Shown: positions 22,901 through 30,299 of the stretch, piece after piece
How positions within the stretch are numbered: position 1 is the stretch's first letter
Layout of the letters: each line of letters opens with the position of its first letter
Source of the DNA: Lingula anatina
Lineage: Eukaryota > Brachiopoda > Lingulata > Lingulida > Lingulidae
Direction of reading: 5' to 3'
Assembly: GCF_001039355.2 (NCBI RefSeq)
Contig: NW_019775495.1
Span: 263,902-294,429 of the forward strand
Length of the DNA stretch: 30,528 nt
Program-made: the position numbers and the translations under genes
Notes under the pieces: generated by a model
Database searches by the model: none
The model's input: only the letters and a program-made list of their open reading frames with translations
What the model was told of the DNA's origin: nothing

Positions 22901-25900
22901 AATTTTTCCTAAGGTTTGCCATTAGCTTGACCTCCGGGGTACAAAATTATGGAGAAAATTTCTTTATTACTAATAACAGTTACAGGTAGATGTCCTTGTC
23001 CTTCAGACTGACAGCTATGATAAAGCCATCATGGCTACTGGAAATAATAATACCTAATTAGAGCAGGAGTTTATTGTTGGATTCATATACAAATACTGTA
23101 CATGATTCAGCGAGGCACTTTTGACATCCTTAAGCACCTTGAATGTGTGACTTATATAGATAGATGTTATATATTTAGTACATACAGTAAAATATACCAG
23201 TTGAGTCACAGTCCTTATAAAATTTACCGAAAAGATAACAATAAATAATGATAATAATAACAATAACAATAATATAATTCAAGTTGCATGGTGATTAACT
23301 AAGGTGTTTACTGATACCTGTAATTTCCATATTTCACCCAGGGCAACTACAACTACCAAGCCCCTTCAATACTATTTATGGTATACAGCTACTTCTACTA
23401 GCTAGTACTAGTACTAAAAGTTAGTTCAGTTTACACTTATAACATGACAGCTAGATAAGATGTAGAAATATATGTTCAAAAACTAGCACTTAAAATAAAC
23501 AAAATTTTAACAGTGTTTGTATAAATATGAAGCAAGAATATATATGACAATTAATTGAGTAAAAAAAAACAAAAATCACTCAAAGGTTGACTGTTAAATA
23601 ACAATTTTCCAGTCTTTGAGGAATCAGCTTAGGTTTACAGTGTTAGCTTTCCCCTTAGCTAAGAAAAGGTCATGTCTTGACTCACAGGGCCATCTATCTG
23701 AAAGCAAGTTGCTCCTTTCTCTCACCTGCATGTCAAAGATTAATTGACGATAATGATGACGATTTTTCTCACATCCACAGGGCTTGTGAAACATATCTTT
23801 TTTAGCTTTCAGCATACAGGTGCTATTATTCATGGCAAGGGTTGAATTATAATGCTGTCTGTGAGTAATGTGGACAGACTCCTCTTGCTGTGACCGCCAG
23901 AATCGCTGGTTTGTTCATTTGTGTGAAAATTTTAAAATGCTGGAAGGAACATATTGCAGGCGCAAGCAAATAGGATTGTGCATTAAATGCGGAAAGAATA
24001 TTAAATGCAGGGAAAAAAATAGTAATAACGGAGAGGGCATGCCTGTATATAAAACAAGGAGAATAATGTATTTAAATACATGCTAATAATTATAAGTAAT
24101 AATATTAAAAATGCCAGAAATATTGCAATATTGTATAGATAACTTCAAAACATTACTGGTATTATAACAAAATTCATCAGCACAAACAATTTAAGATAAA
24201 AAAATTGAAGAGTTTGGAATCTTTGATATTTAATGTCAAGTCACTGGTTCAGTGCGTGTCAAGGCCATAGGTCAAGGTCACACATCAAGGTCATCAGACA
24301 AAAGTGAGATCTTGTCAGCTAGTCCAAACTATCCCCCGGATGATCAGAAAAAAAAAGACCAGAAGTTACAAATTAATTTTTGATATGTCACAGTCACCTC
24401 AGGTTTGCTCCTGTTAAGCAAAGTTTACAAAATCCAATCAGGAAAACTGGAAAAAAAACTATAGGATTATCTTTACCACGTTTGCACATACAGTAATCTT
24501 TTTCTAAACAAGCTATCTTAGAAACCAGGCAAATATATCCTGTTGTTGCTGTGTTCTTTAAGACTCTAGATACATACATGTAGTCAACAAGGAATTAATT
24601 AAATGTAAATGACAGGGGGCTTCTTTTAATCACAATTTTTGTACCAAAGTGACTGCTTTCTTGAGGATTAATAGCAGTATCACCAAAATACCATGTCAAA
24701 ACCAGAAAATAATTGAGTGCAACAGATTACTTTATAATTGGGCATCTTCTACAGCTGATGCACATCTGGCCAATAAAAAGAAACATTTAGGTTTAAGCTT
24801 AGGAAATGTCACTTGTAACTATGTTATTTAAGGAACATTTTAAGGTGATTTATCATCTTTAAGAGGTTAACTCTGGTGGGAAAGGAAAGGTGTAGAAGTG
24901 AAAATATATCAGTAATATATAAGACACAGTGAATATGTAGAAAATGTGATAGTTGTGTTGTCTATAAAATGTGATAAGATGTGAAGTGGAACATCATCCC
25001 TTCTGTTGCCCAGCATATGCTACGGTTTGATGGGAATGATAATGCCCATGCCTGGAGGCATGCACATTAGACCATTTATGCAGGGACATGCTGTCTTGCA
25101 CTTACCTGTACATATGCACACATTTTCCTTTAAGCACATTTCTATGCAGCTATATGTACTATGCACACACGAGGGCTGTAGGAATGGGATGTGGGGATAG
25201 GGGGTTCAAAAAGAACCACCCTTTTGGTAGGTGAAGCTTGTCAGTTCTGCTTCAGAATTTGAAACAAGTTCTGGTATATCATTTCTCAATTTATCAGAAG
25301 AAAAGCCTACCTTTGAAATTGTTCTTTACAGGCCTACACATGCAGATGCATGCACAAATGCACAAGCATGCACACACATACATGCATGCACACACTCTCA
25401 AACGCAAGATAATCTTCAAAGCTAGCACTGTAACCCACTCTGACAGGTATTTAATTATTATGAAAGTGAAACCTCAGCCAAATTATCATTGAATTTTTTT
25501 TTTGATTTACAGACTTACTTTGACATCCCAATACCCGCCCAAGGCAAGGTGACACTGAACAGGTCCCTGGACTATGACAGAGGTCAGAGGGCGATGACAG
25601 TTGTCATCATGGCAAAGGTGAGTTGACACGGGACAATATAATGTGAAAGATGTTCAGTGATAGTTGTCACAATCATGTGAGATGTCAATGACATAATGAC
25701 TGTGGTATATAGGATGTCAGTGACAGTTGTCATCATGGCAAAGGTAAGTTGACATTGGACAATTCAATGTGAAAGATGTCAGTGATAGTTGACACAATCA
25801 TGTGAGGTGTCAATGACTGTGGTGTATAGGATGTTAGTGATGGTTGTCCTCATGGCAAAGGTAAGTTGACATGGGACACAATCACATAAAAACCATCAGT

Positions 25901-28900
25901 GACAGATGACACAATCACATGAAGGTCAGTGACACAATGATACAGTGGTGTTTAGGATGTCAGTGACAGTTGCCCAGAAGGTAAGTTGACACAGGACATG
26001 GAACACGTTGGTCATGTGAGATGTCAATGACATTTGACACATTGTTGTATAAAGAATATCAGTGACAAGATAGGTTGTCAATTAATGTGCATAAAGTGCC
26101 AGTGAATATTAACATGAAATTTAAAATTGACATATGGTTAAGATGTCAATGACAGTTGACTTGCACCCCATTTCCATAGATTTTTAGATCGATCTATCCC
26201 TGTGGGGAGTCTCACTAGATTACTGTCAGCTTGGCCGGCTTAAGCGTCTGTCCCGCCTACTAAAAGCTGTAAGGGGGTAATTAAGTATGGTGCCCGCTCG
26301 GCTGACTGCATTTTACACCTTTTAGCGTGAACCCCCAGGGAGTTAGGTCGATCTAAAACTTAATCTTTAGATCGATCTAAATCTCTGGGAAAGCACCCTT
26401 ACTTTAGAAGGTGATTAAGTTAATTGGCAGCTGACTCATGTTGCAAGCAGCTTATTTCAAAGCATAACAAATAATAAGAACATGAAATGTTTTTAAAAAA
26501 CTACTTTAAACTGTGTGACAACATCACCTTGAAAAATTTGTTGAACTGGCATCAGTAGCAGCTGACAGTATGTTGTGGTTCGTGTCAGTGACAATTGTTA
26601 TCAGTTATTGAAGGCTGTCAGCTGCCATCACTTCTTTAAAGCAGTTAATTCTAAGATAAGAAAATGCTTGTGGAAAAGGTCTTAAATATCTTAACTGTGT
26701 AATTGTTTCCTCAGTGTTTAACCATGAGTGTCAGCATCAAAACAAATGTTTGTTAATCTTGTCATTTTTGTTACCCCTTTAAAGCTAAAAGTTAAAGATT
26801 AGTACAGTATTAAGCCGAAACCCATGCCACGTCAGGTGTAGACCTCTTATTTTATCAGCACTGCACATTTTCTGTGGACATTTCAGTCTATCATTCAAAT
26901 CGATTCACCCAAATAGTCGAAGGAATAACAATGAGAATGACTTGCACGATTACACGTATTATTATGGCCAGATCACGATGGAAGTGAATACAGTATGACA
27001 AATGTTTTAAATAATAAATTACTTCTGACCAGATTTTCAATAAATGCTTTCATTCAATTTTGAAACATTGTATCATCAGTTCTGTTACTAATGTAACTAT
27101 AACATGTTCCAAATACACAGGACATGAACAACAATCCTCCTTTTAATATACACACATGCTGTATGGAAAAGAACATTTGCATACTTCATGTGTAGGTAGT
27201 CAGAGAGGCTATCAAAATACCTGGCTATTGTCAAACAAAATGTCCGCAAGGTGTAAAAGTCCCACGAGATATTAATCCCTCCTCTGATATACACAGGTAT
27301 GCAAGTCAAATTTGGAATGCTTTCATTAACAATCATTGGTGATTAAAAGTTTGGGAACACAACAGAATGGTTTCAAGGTAAACATGACCGAAAGGTCATG
27401 GTATGTACACGGTACCTTATGGCATTTTTCTCTACATACAGGTGGAGAAAACACCCCCTAATCTGCAGATTAAGTTGTAAGCTAAACTGTTGAACTCCAT
27501 GTTGAGTTTAAACTTGCGCAACGTAATGGTGTAACACAAGTGTCCCGTGTGTTAAGCACGAGATTCTTTGTTGGCGGCCTGGTGTTCAAAACTCATTTCA
27601 ACAACAGCGTAAACATGGGACCCATTGTCCAAGCAGGTTGCTGGATTTATCCTAACCCACGGGTCTCAGGGCCTATTTTAACAGGTGATTAAATAGGAAG
27701 TCATCAGGTGGCCATAACCCTCGGACTTGTGAGAGGTTTTATTTGATCATTGCAATAAATTGAAATGATGTTTAATTTTGCAGAAAAATATACAATAAGG
27801 ATAGTGTAAACCCCTCCCCAGTCTAGATAATGATGTAAATATAGGTAGAAAATTTGGAAGTTTATGGCTTTAAAGGATTAACAATAGGATTTGATAGCAA
27901 TGGGGCTACCACTTGAGAATACTTAATATATAACCATTTTGTGACCAGAGTAGCCACTTGACCAATATTGATCTCTGATATGCACTTGTTGACCTGTGTA
28001 GGGTCAGTTTAATGACTGCTTTTAGGTAAACATGTACCAATTTGTGTTTAAGAGGAAAAAAATGATATGATTAGAAAAACACCTGTTATATGCCCTGTCT
28101 CAGATTTGAAAAGAAAAAAAAAAATGAAAGAAGACTAAACTCACATTGACATTAAAATGCACACAGTCCAAACTAAAATATATATACTTTGTCAAGCTTT
28201 TCAATGGATTAGAATTGTGAAATTAATAGTGGTCTTACAAAGGAAATAAATTGAAAACCATTCACACTTTACCTGTAGAAGTCTCAAGGACAAATAAAAG
28301 TCCAAAGCATTTACATGTTGTCCAGCTTCATTACGTTAAAGGGAATGTGCCTCTTACCTGAGGCAGGTAACTTAATACAAAGCAGCTAATCCCCCCTTAT
28401 TTACTATTGTGTAATTGCTTAAGTAACACAATAGAGATCAATATAAATTATGTTATTTGAAGGAGGATGATGTGGCTATGCACATTACTTACAATGTAAT
28501 TGTGATCGAGTTAAGAATGGGCTAGAATAACATGCTTGATTTGATATGCAAATCTGCCCATGGAGCAGAATTAAGAGCAGGAACATTTATTCTAGCTATG
28601 TATGTTTTGGAAATTAATTGCTTTGGGTTAGACGCTCTGCATTCCTATTTATTGTGGCCAGTGTATTTGCGTGCTTTTGAATAATTAAGAGCAGAGACTA
28701 AGGTTTCTTTGAGTGTCTTTTGTTTTCTTTACATAAATCAACAAAGCAGAAATCCTTCACATGTGACAGCTTTCTTCTGTTATCACTATTCTACATACTA
28801 GCAATACCATGTTACATTGTATCATTTTATAATATCATAACACAGGTGTATAATGTGTATTGGCCTTGTATTGTTTAACAAAGTATCAAAAACTGTCACA

Positions 28901-30299
28901 TTGTTATAGTCTTATGTTATAAATTTCCCACAGTCCAGTATGTTATTTGGCAGATGTTTAATTGTGATTATTTATTTATTTATTTATTTATTATTATTAA
29001 TATTATTTTATTATGGTTGATAAAACCCTCCTCATTCCATTAAATACAAGTCAGTTTCACAGTTTTCAAGCTGCAGGTGTTTTAAGAATGCAATTTTTAC
29101 TTGCTTAAAATTATCTGAAAAATAATTAATTGTAAATTTGAATTAAAAGAAACTACTTATGCATCAAGATTTTTTAGTATCATAAATGCCTTTTAAATAT
29201 TTATTCATCAATCTAGAAACCATCAATCCTACACAGAGGGTTACCTATTTATAATCATGGTTTATATGGTTTATCTGCATGAATATGATAAATGTAAGAA
29301 CTGAACAAAATCATTTGAAACTTTTAAGTCATAGTCAATGCAAAATGTGGCAATGTTTAGGAAAAAAGAATGAAAATGAAGAATTACATAAAAAACTAAA
29401 GAAAAATAAATAAAGAAATACCACAATAAATAAATAAATAAATAATTTCCCTCTCAGGACCACCCAGCCAATGGGGACCCCCAGTTCAACACCACAGTGT
29501 TACTGAAGGTCAATATCACAGACGGAGATGACCAGAATCCTAAGTTCCTACACCCTGTCTATGAGGGGACAGTCCTAGAAAATGCCACCAGGGTAAGATG
29601 GCAAGCGGGGTCTTGAATTACTCCTAGGATTTGTTTCTTTAATTTATTCTCCAGTTTTCTGTATGTAAACAAGCCTCATCACAAGATCAATTGAAGAACT
29701 GTATTTAGTGGACTAACATAAAAAGTTAATTTTGATGAGAAGTAAAATAAATCATTGAAATAACAATACACAAATTTGCAACAGACTTGATCTTTCACTT
29801 ATTTTCTTCTGACTGTTTACCTCTAGAGTTATACCTTATCTTATCTATCAACTATTTCTTTCTAGAACACACAGGTTCATATGTTTACACCAATATTTGC
29901 CATAGACCAAGACACGGGAATAAATACTGGAGTATTGTACACCATAGAGAGGAGTGACAGCACTGACACTGGTAGGTATATGTATAACACTGTTCATCTG
30001 GACTGCGAAGAACATTAATTCCCAGTTCAGACTATTAAAATGGCTGCAAGATTTTATAAAGTGCTCCTCAATTGAAACAAACTTGGCAATTAAAGCTTGC
30101 AGTTTAATTGCATTGGTCAACATCACATAAAAATTTATTTGAGTATTTTGGCATTTACTCACACATACACACTTAGGATAAGAAATATCTGATCTTTCCA
30201 GGTGACAGCAGCTATTTTTACATTGACCATAGAACAGGGAACATATTTGTACAGAAAGATACACTGTTCAGAGGGAGAGAGTTCTTCTTTCAAGTGAAG
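5466..30299 (+). CDS. PCDH15: Protocadherin-15 / Cad99C-like cadherin, N-terminal part (9 exons, continues off the right edge)
   Basis: A single-pass adhesion cadherin; in vertebrates this family forms the lower part of hair-cell tip links with cadherin-23, and in Drosophila it acts in microvilli. The spliced frame is 338 codons: signal peptide (about 1-30), EC1 (31-143), EC2 (144-253), most of EC3 (254-338). Visible motifs are DINDNAP (137-143), LTPVGTTI (157-164), DAD (172-174), LDYDR (209-213), DGDDQNP (247-253) and AIDQD (282-286). Cys37 and Cys117 match in position the EC1 disulfide of PCDH15; LTPVGTTI, the DGDD linker and AIDQD also match my memory of the vertebrate protein. Seven N-glycosylation sequons are present (N58, 66, 104, 206, 236, 244, 267). 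All junctions are GT-AG and phase-compatible. PCDH15 has 11 EC repeats, so most of the protein lies outside. Cadherin identity is near certain; PCDH15 orthology is inferred from remembered motifs, not from a search. Confidence 0.85.
5564..5804. repeat. Long pyrimidine tract followed by (CA)n
   Basis: From shortly after the exon 1 donor the + strand is nearly all C and T for about 200 bases, ending in (CT)n and then (CA)14 to 5804. Such tracts can adopt triplex (H-DNA) structure, and (CA)n can modulate splicing. Open frames through it (5466-5918 and 5551-5910) are read-through artefacts. Confidence 0.9.
6747..6778. repeat. Poly-A with AAAG interruptions
   Basis: An A-rich run in intron 1 with no other structure visible around it. 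Confidence 0.85.
6853..6873. repeat. (TTA)7 microsatellite
   Basis: Seven TTA units in intron 1, same orientation as the longer arrays at 4412 and 13755. Confidence 0.9.
8227..8381. mobile_element. Retroposon-like insertion with flanking duplication and GAT-repeat tail
   Basis: The flanks repeat GTAGGCCTAC followed by ACAGTGTATGGG (left 8227-8251, right 8362-8381; the left copy has three extra bases). Between them lie about 110 bp ending in a short (GAT)n run, as in LINE/SINE-type elements whose 3' tail is a microsatellite. The body contains the words TCATCTTCGG and AACGAAGGACAGC. This reads as target-primed insertion into a GTAGGCCTAC site. No coding part is present, so the family is not identified. 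Confidence 0.55.
8540..10275. repeat. Decayed tandem array of about 180-bp units carrying a CCAAGATGGC word
   Basis: The word TCCAAGATGGCYG or a variant recurs at about 8556, 8718, 8894, 9077, 9254, 9431 (weak), 9628, 9819, 10011 and 10184, i.e. spacings of 162-192. Each is preceded by GAAAA and most are followed about 20 bases later by ATAGGAATACT. Units also share a GGTGGGTAA-type block. Units around 8700-9300 are best conserved and later units decay. A final unit at 10257-10270 is inverted (GGCCATCTTGGATT). No open frame is shared between units, so it is satellite-like and non-coding. Confidence 0.8.
10309..10309. other. Undetermined base (N)
   Basis: The only ambiguous base in the window, just past the tandem array, so assembly of that repeat may be imperfect. 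Confidence 0.95.
10907..10940. repeat. C-rich tract
   Basis: Runs of C broken by A, T and G. It creates proline- or glycine-rich spurious frames on both strands. Confidence 0.85.
11176..11207. repeat. (CT)n microsatellite
   Basis: About 16 CT units in intron 1; a shorter CT-rich run lies at 11551-11584. Confidence 0.9.
12879..12962 (+). CDS. PCDH15: Exon 2: mature N-terminus and first strand of EC1
   Basis: Residues 31-58 plus one base of codon 59. The acceptor is TTGTTTCTATTCCACAG and the donor is G|GTAAGC. The peptide contains Cys37, then APVVFIQG and EDITNG, which parallels the start of vertebrate PCDH15 EC1 (a Cys, a hydrophobic strand, then an Asn-Gly-Ser/Thr sequon). The sequon Asn58-Gly-Ser spans the junction with exon 3. 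Phase is 1 at both ends, so exon 2 could be skipped without a frameshift, at the cost of Cys37. Confidence 0.88.
12963..13174 (+). other. Intron 2
   Basis: 212 bases, containing an imperfect AAAT/TAAT repeat at about 12970-13006. Nothing else is seen. Confidence 0.9.
13175..13377 (+). CDS. PCDH15: Exon 3: central part of EC1
   Basis: Residues 59-126. The acceptor is CCCTTTTTAAAG, only 212 bases after exon 2, and the donor is AAC|GTAAGT. The segment carries the strands of EC1, the DLD motif (101-103) where other cadherins have a DRE-type calcium ligand, and Cys117 in the sequence VLDCVV. Cys117 is placed like the partner of the N-terminal Cys in PCDH15 EC1. It has sequons at N66 and N104. The open frame runs past the donor to a stop near 13485, but the in-frame continuation is unlike cadherin, whereas the splice to exon 4 is perfect. 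Confidence 0.93.
13378..13810 (+). other. Intron 3
   Basis: 433 bases, with a T-rich run and a G run at about 13660-13708 and the (TTA)16 repeat at its 3' end. No other feature is seen. Confidence 0.9.
13755..13802. repeat. (TTA)16 microsatellite at the exon 4 acceptor
   Basis: Sixteen perfect TTA units ending eight bases before the start of exon 4. It replaces the normal pyrimidine-rich region. Confidence 0.95.
13811..13900 (+). CDS. PCDH15: Exon 4: EC1-EC2 linker
   Basis: Residues 127-156, exactly 30 codons, phase 0 at both ends. It reads from the last strand of EC1 (VRVTVIV) through the canonical calcium linker DINDNAPIF to the first strand of EC2 (YTVEISE), which supplies the glutamates of the XEX-type motif. 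The acceptor is GCTCCAG directly behind a (TTA)16 microsatellite, so the polypyrimidine tract is poor. The donor is GAG|GTAAGT, close to ideal. Confidence 0.95.
13997..14343. mobile_element. Miniature inverted-repeat element with TGCAGCAAATTTG termini
   Basis: The left terminal block (14003-14027) and the reverse complement of the right block (14313-14337) agree at 22 of 25 positions, ending in the exact 13-mer TGCAGCAAATTTG. The pair is flanked by TTAG on both sides (13997-14000 and 14340-14343), a possible target duplication. The interior is about 285 bp with further TTTGCAGCAAA words and no open frame. It is a non-autonomous DNA element of unknown superfamily. Confidence 0.65.
16858..16907. 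repeat. (TA)25 microsatellite
   Basis: Twenty-five uninterrupted TA units in intron 4. Confidence 0.95.
19964..20065 (+). CDS. PCDH15: Exon 5: first half of EC2
   Basis: Residues 157-190, 34 codons, phase 0 at both ends. It begins with LTPVGTTIVTDI, the pattern I remember at the same place in vertebrate PCDH15 EC2, followed by the DAD calcium motif (172-174) and the FIEYSIL strand. The acceptor is TTGTATCTTTCAG and the donor is TCA|GTGAGT. Joining straight to exon 7 keeps the frame and gives a compact EC2 of normal size. Confidence 0.94.
22795..22915. repeat. Cluster of TCCTRTAGG-like palindromic words
   Basis: The words TCCTATAGGAC, TCCTGTAGAG, TCCTGTGGGA, TCCTATAAAG and TCCTGTAGGA occur within about 90 bases. 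Several are near-palindromes. It may be the core of a decayed repeat element. Confidence 0.5.
24259..24293 (+). promoter_or_regulatory. Three extended nuclear-receptor half-sites on a 13-bp period
   Basis: TCAAGGCCA at 24259, TCAAGGTCA at 24272 and TCAAGGTCA at 24285 are each exactly 13 bp apart. TCAAGGTCA is the monomer site for the FTZ-F1/SF-1 and ERR families of orphan receptors. Function as an intronic enhancer is inference; it could equally be a short tandem repeat. Confidence 0.4.
25341..25395 (+). repeat. CA-rich tract with three GCATG words
   Basis: TGCATG at 25347, GCATG at 25366 and TGCATG at 25383, embedded in a CACACA/TGCA-rich run 125-166 bases before exon 7. (T)GCATG is the RNA site of Rbfox splicing regulators, but the simple-sequence context could explain the repetition. 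Confidence 0.45.
25513..25617 (+). CDS. PCDH15: Exon 7: second half of EC2
   Basis: Residues 191-225, 35 codons, phase 0 at both ends. It encodes YFDIPIP, the KVTLNRSLDYDR segment with the DRE-type calcium motif (LDYDR, 209-213), and the strand MTVVIMAK. The acceptor is TTTTTTTTTGATTTACAG and the donor is AAG|GTGAGT. Reading through the donor meets TGA after two codons. The 3' end of this exon with its donor is copied three times in the following intron. Confidence 0.94.
25590..26160 (+). repeat. Tandem array made from the exon 7 end and its 5' splice site
   Basis: The block ending CATGGCAAAG|GTRAGTTGAC is present at the true donor (GT at 25618) and again with GT at 25744 and 25861; a diverged copy has CCAGAAG|GTAAGTTGAC with GT at 25981. 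Periods are 126, 117 and 120 bp. Intervening sequence is also shared: words such as GATGTCAGTGACAGTTG, TCAATGACAT and GTGGTGTATAGGATG recur in each unit. Degraded units continue to about 26160. The intronic copies carry GTAAGT, a better donor than the genuine GTGAGT. Confidence 0.85.
25618..29457 (+). other. Intron 6 (between exons 7 and 8)
   Basis: 3.8 kb. It begins with the tandem copies of the exon 7 donor, followed by a 222-bp inverted-repeat element, then AT-rich unique sequence with ATTT/AAAT repeats at about 28968-29010 and 29423-29447. No further exon is seen. Confidence 0.85.
26171..26392. mobile_element. 222-bp inverted-repeat element with AGATCGATCT palindromes
   Basis: The left end begins TTTCCATAGATTTTTAGATC and the reverse complement of the right end begins TTTCCCAGAGATTTAGATCG; both then run through the 10-bp palindrome AGATCGATCT. 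A second, inner GGTCGATCTAAA lies near the right end. The flanks GCACCCCA (26163-26170) and GCACCCTT (26393-26400) match at six of eight bases, fitting an old 8-bp target duplication. There is no open frame, so it is a non-autonomous DNA transposon; the termini do not identify a superfamily for me. Confidence 0.7.
29458..29592 (+). CDS. PCDH15: Exon 8: end of EC2, EC2-EC3 linker, start of EC3
   Basis: Residues 226-270, 45 codons, phase 0 at both ends. It starts DHPANGD, continues with the strand VLLKVNIT and the linker DGDDQNPKF (247-255), and ends with GTVLENATR, which carries the first EC3 glutamate (E266). The linker departs from the usual DxNDNxP: Asp and Gln replace the two Asn. Vertebrate PCDH15 has a similar DGDD linker at this place, which favours that family. 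The acceptor TTTCCCTCTCAG sits directly after an AAAT repeat; the donor is AGG|GTAAGA. Confidence 0.95.
29593..29865 (+). other. Intron 7 (between exons 8 and 9)
   Basis: 273 bases, GT-AG, no further feature. Confidence 0.9.
29866..29971 (+). CDS. PCDH15: Exon 9: first half of EC3
   Basis: Residues 271-305 plus one base. It encodes TPIFAIDQDTGINTG with the DxD calcium motif (284-286), the strand VLYTIER and a Ser/Asp/Thr-rich loop. The acceptor is TTTCTTTCTAG and the donor is ACTG|GTAGGT. The flanking introns are short (273 and 230 bases). Phase goes from 0 to 1 and exon 10 restores it. A 138-codon open frame on the opposite strand over exons 9 and 10 is a shadow. Confidence 0.92.
30202..30299 (+). 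CDS. PCDH15: Exon 10: second half of EC3 (last exon in the window)
   Basis: Residues 306-338. The sequence reads SYFYIDHRTGNIFVQKD and ends FFFQVK, the usual cadherin order of a folded strand, a D-x-x-TG turn and a long hydrophobic strand. The region where a DRE motif is expected (RGRE, 329-332) is not canonical. The acceptor is GATCTTTCCAG; the donor is AAG|GTATGA, phase 0. The next exon must lie beyond 30528. Confidence 0.9.

Larger units (their letters stand above)
20066..25512 (+). other. Intron 5
   Basis: 5.4 kb. It holds a C/CCA-rich tract (about 20900-20935), a candidate but doubtful cassette exon (21981-22028), a cluster of TCCTRTAGG words (about 22795-22915), three nuclear-receptor half-sites (24259-24293) and a GCATG-rich CA tract (25340-25395). 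No certain exon is seen. Confidence 0.8.

Noticed and set aside
25744-25990. Duplicated, mutually exclusive copies of exon 7
   Set aside because: Only the last 25-30 bases of the exon are copied, with no acceptor and no open frame covering an EC2 half-domain.
25590-26160. CRISPR-like regular spacing of repeats
   Set aside because: Spacing is about 120 bp, repeats derive from the exon 7 end, units share similarity throughout, and the DNA is from an animal gene.
29848-30264. 138-codon minus-strand open frame
   Set aside because: It lies antisense to exons 9 and 10, which read as cadherin on the + strand with correct splice sites; its translation has no recognisable domain.
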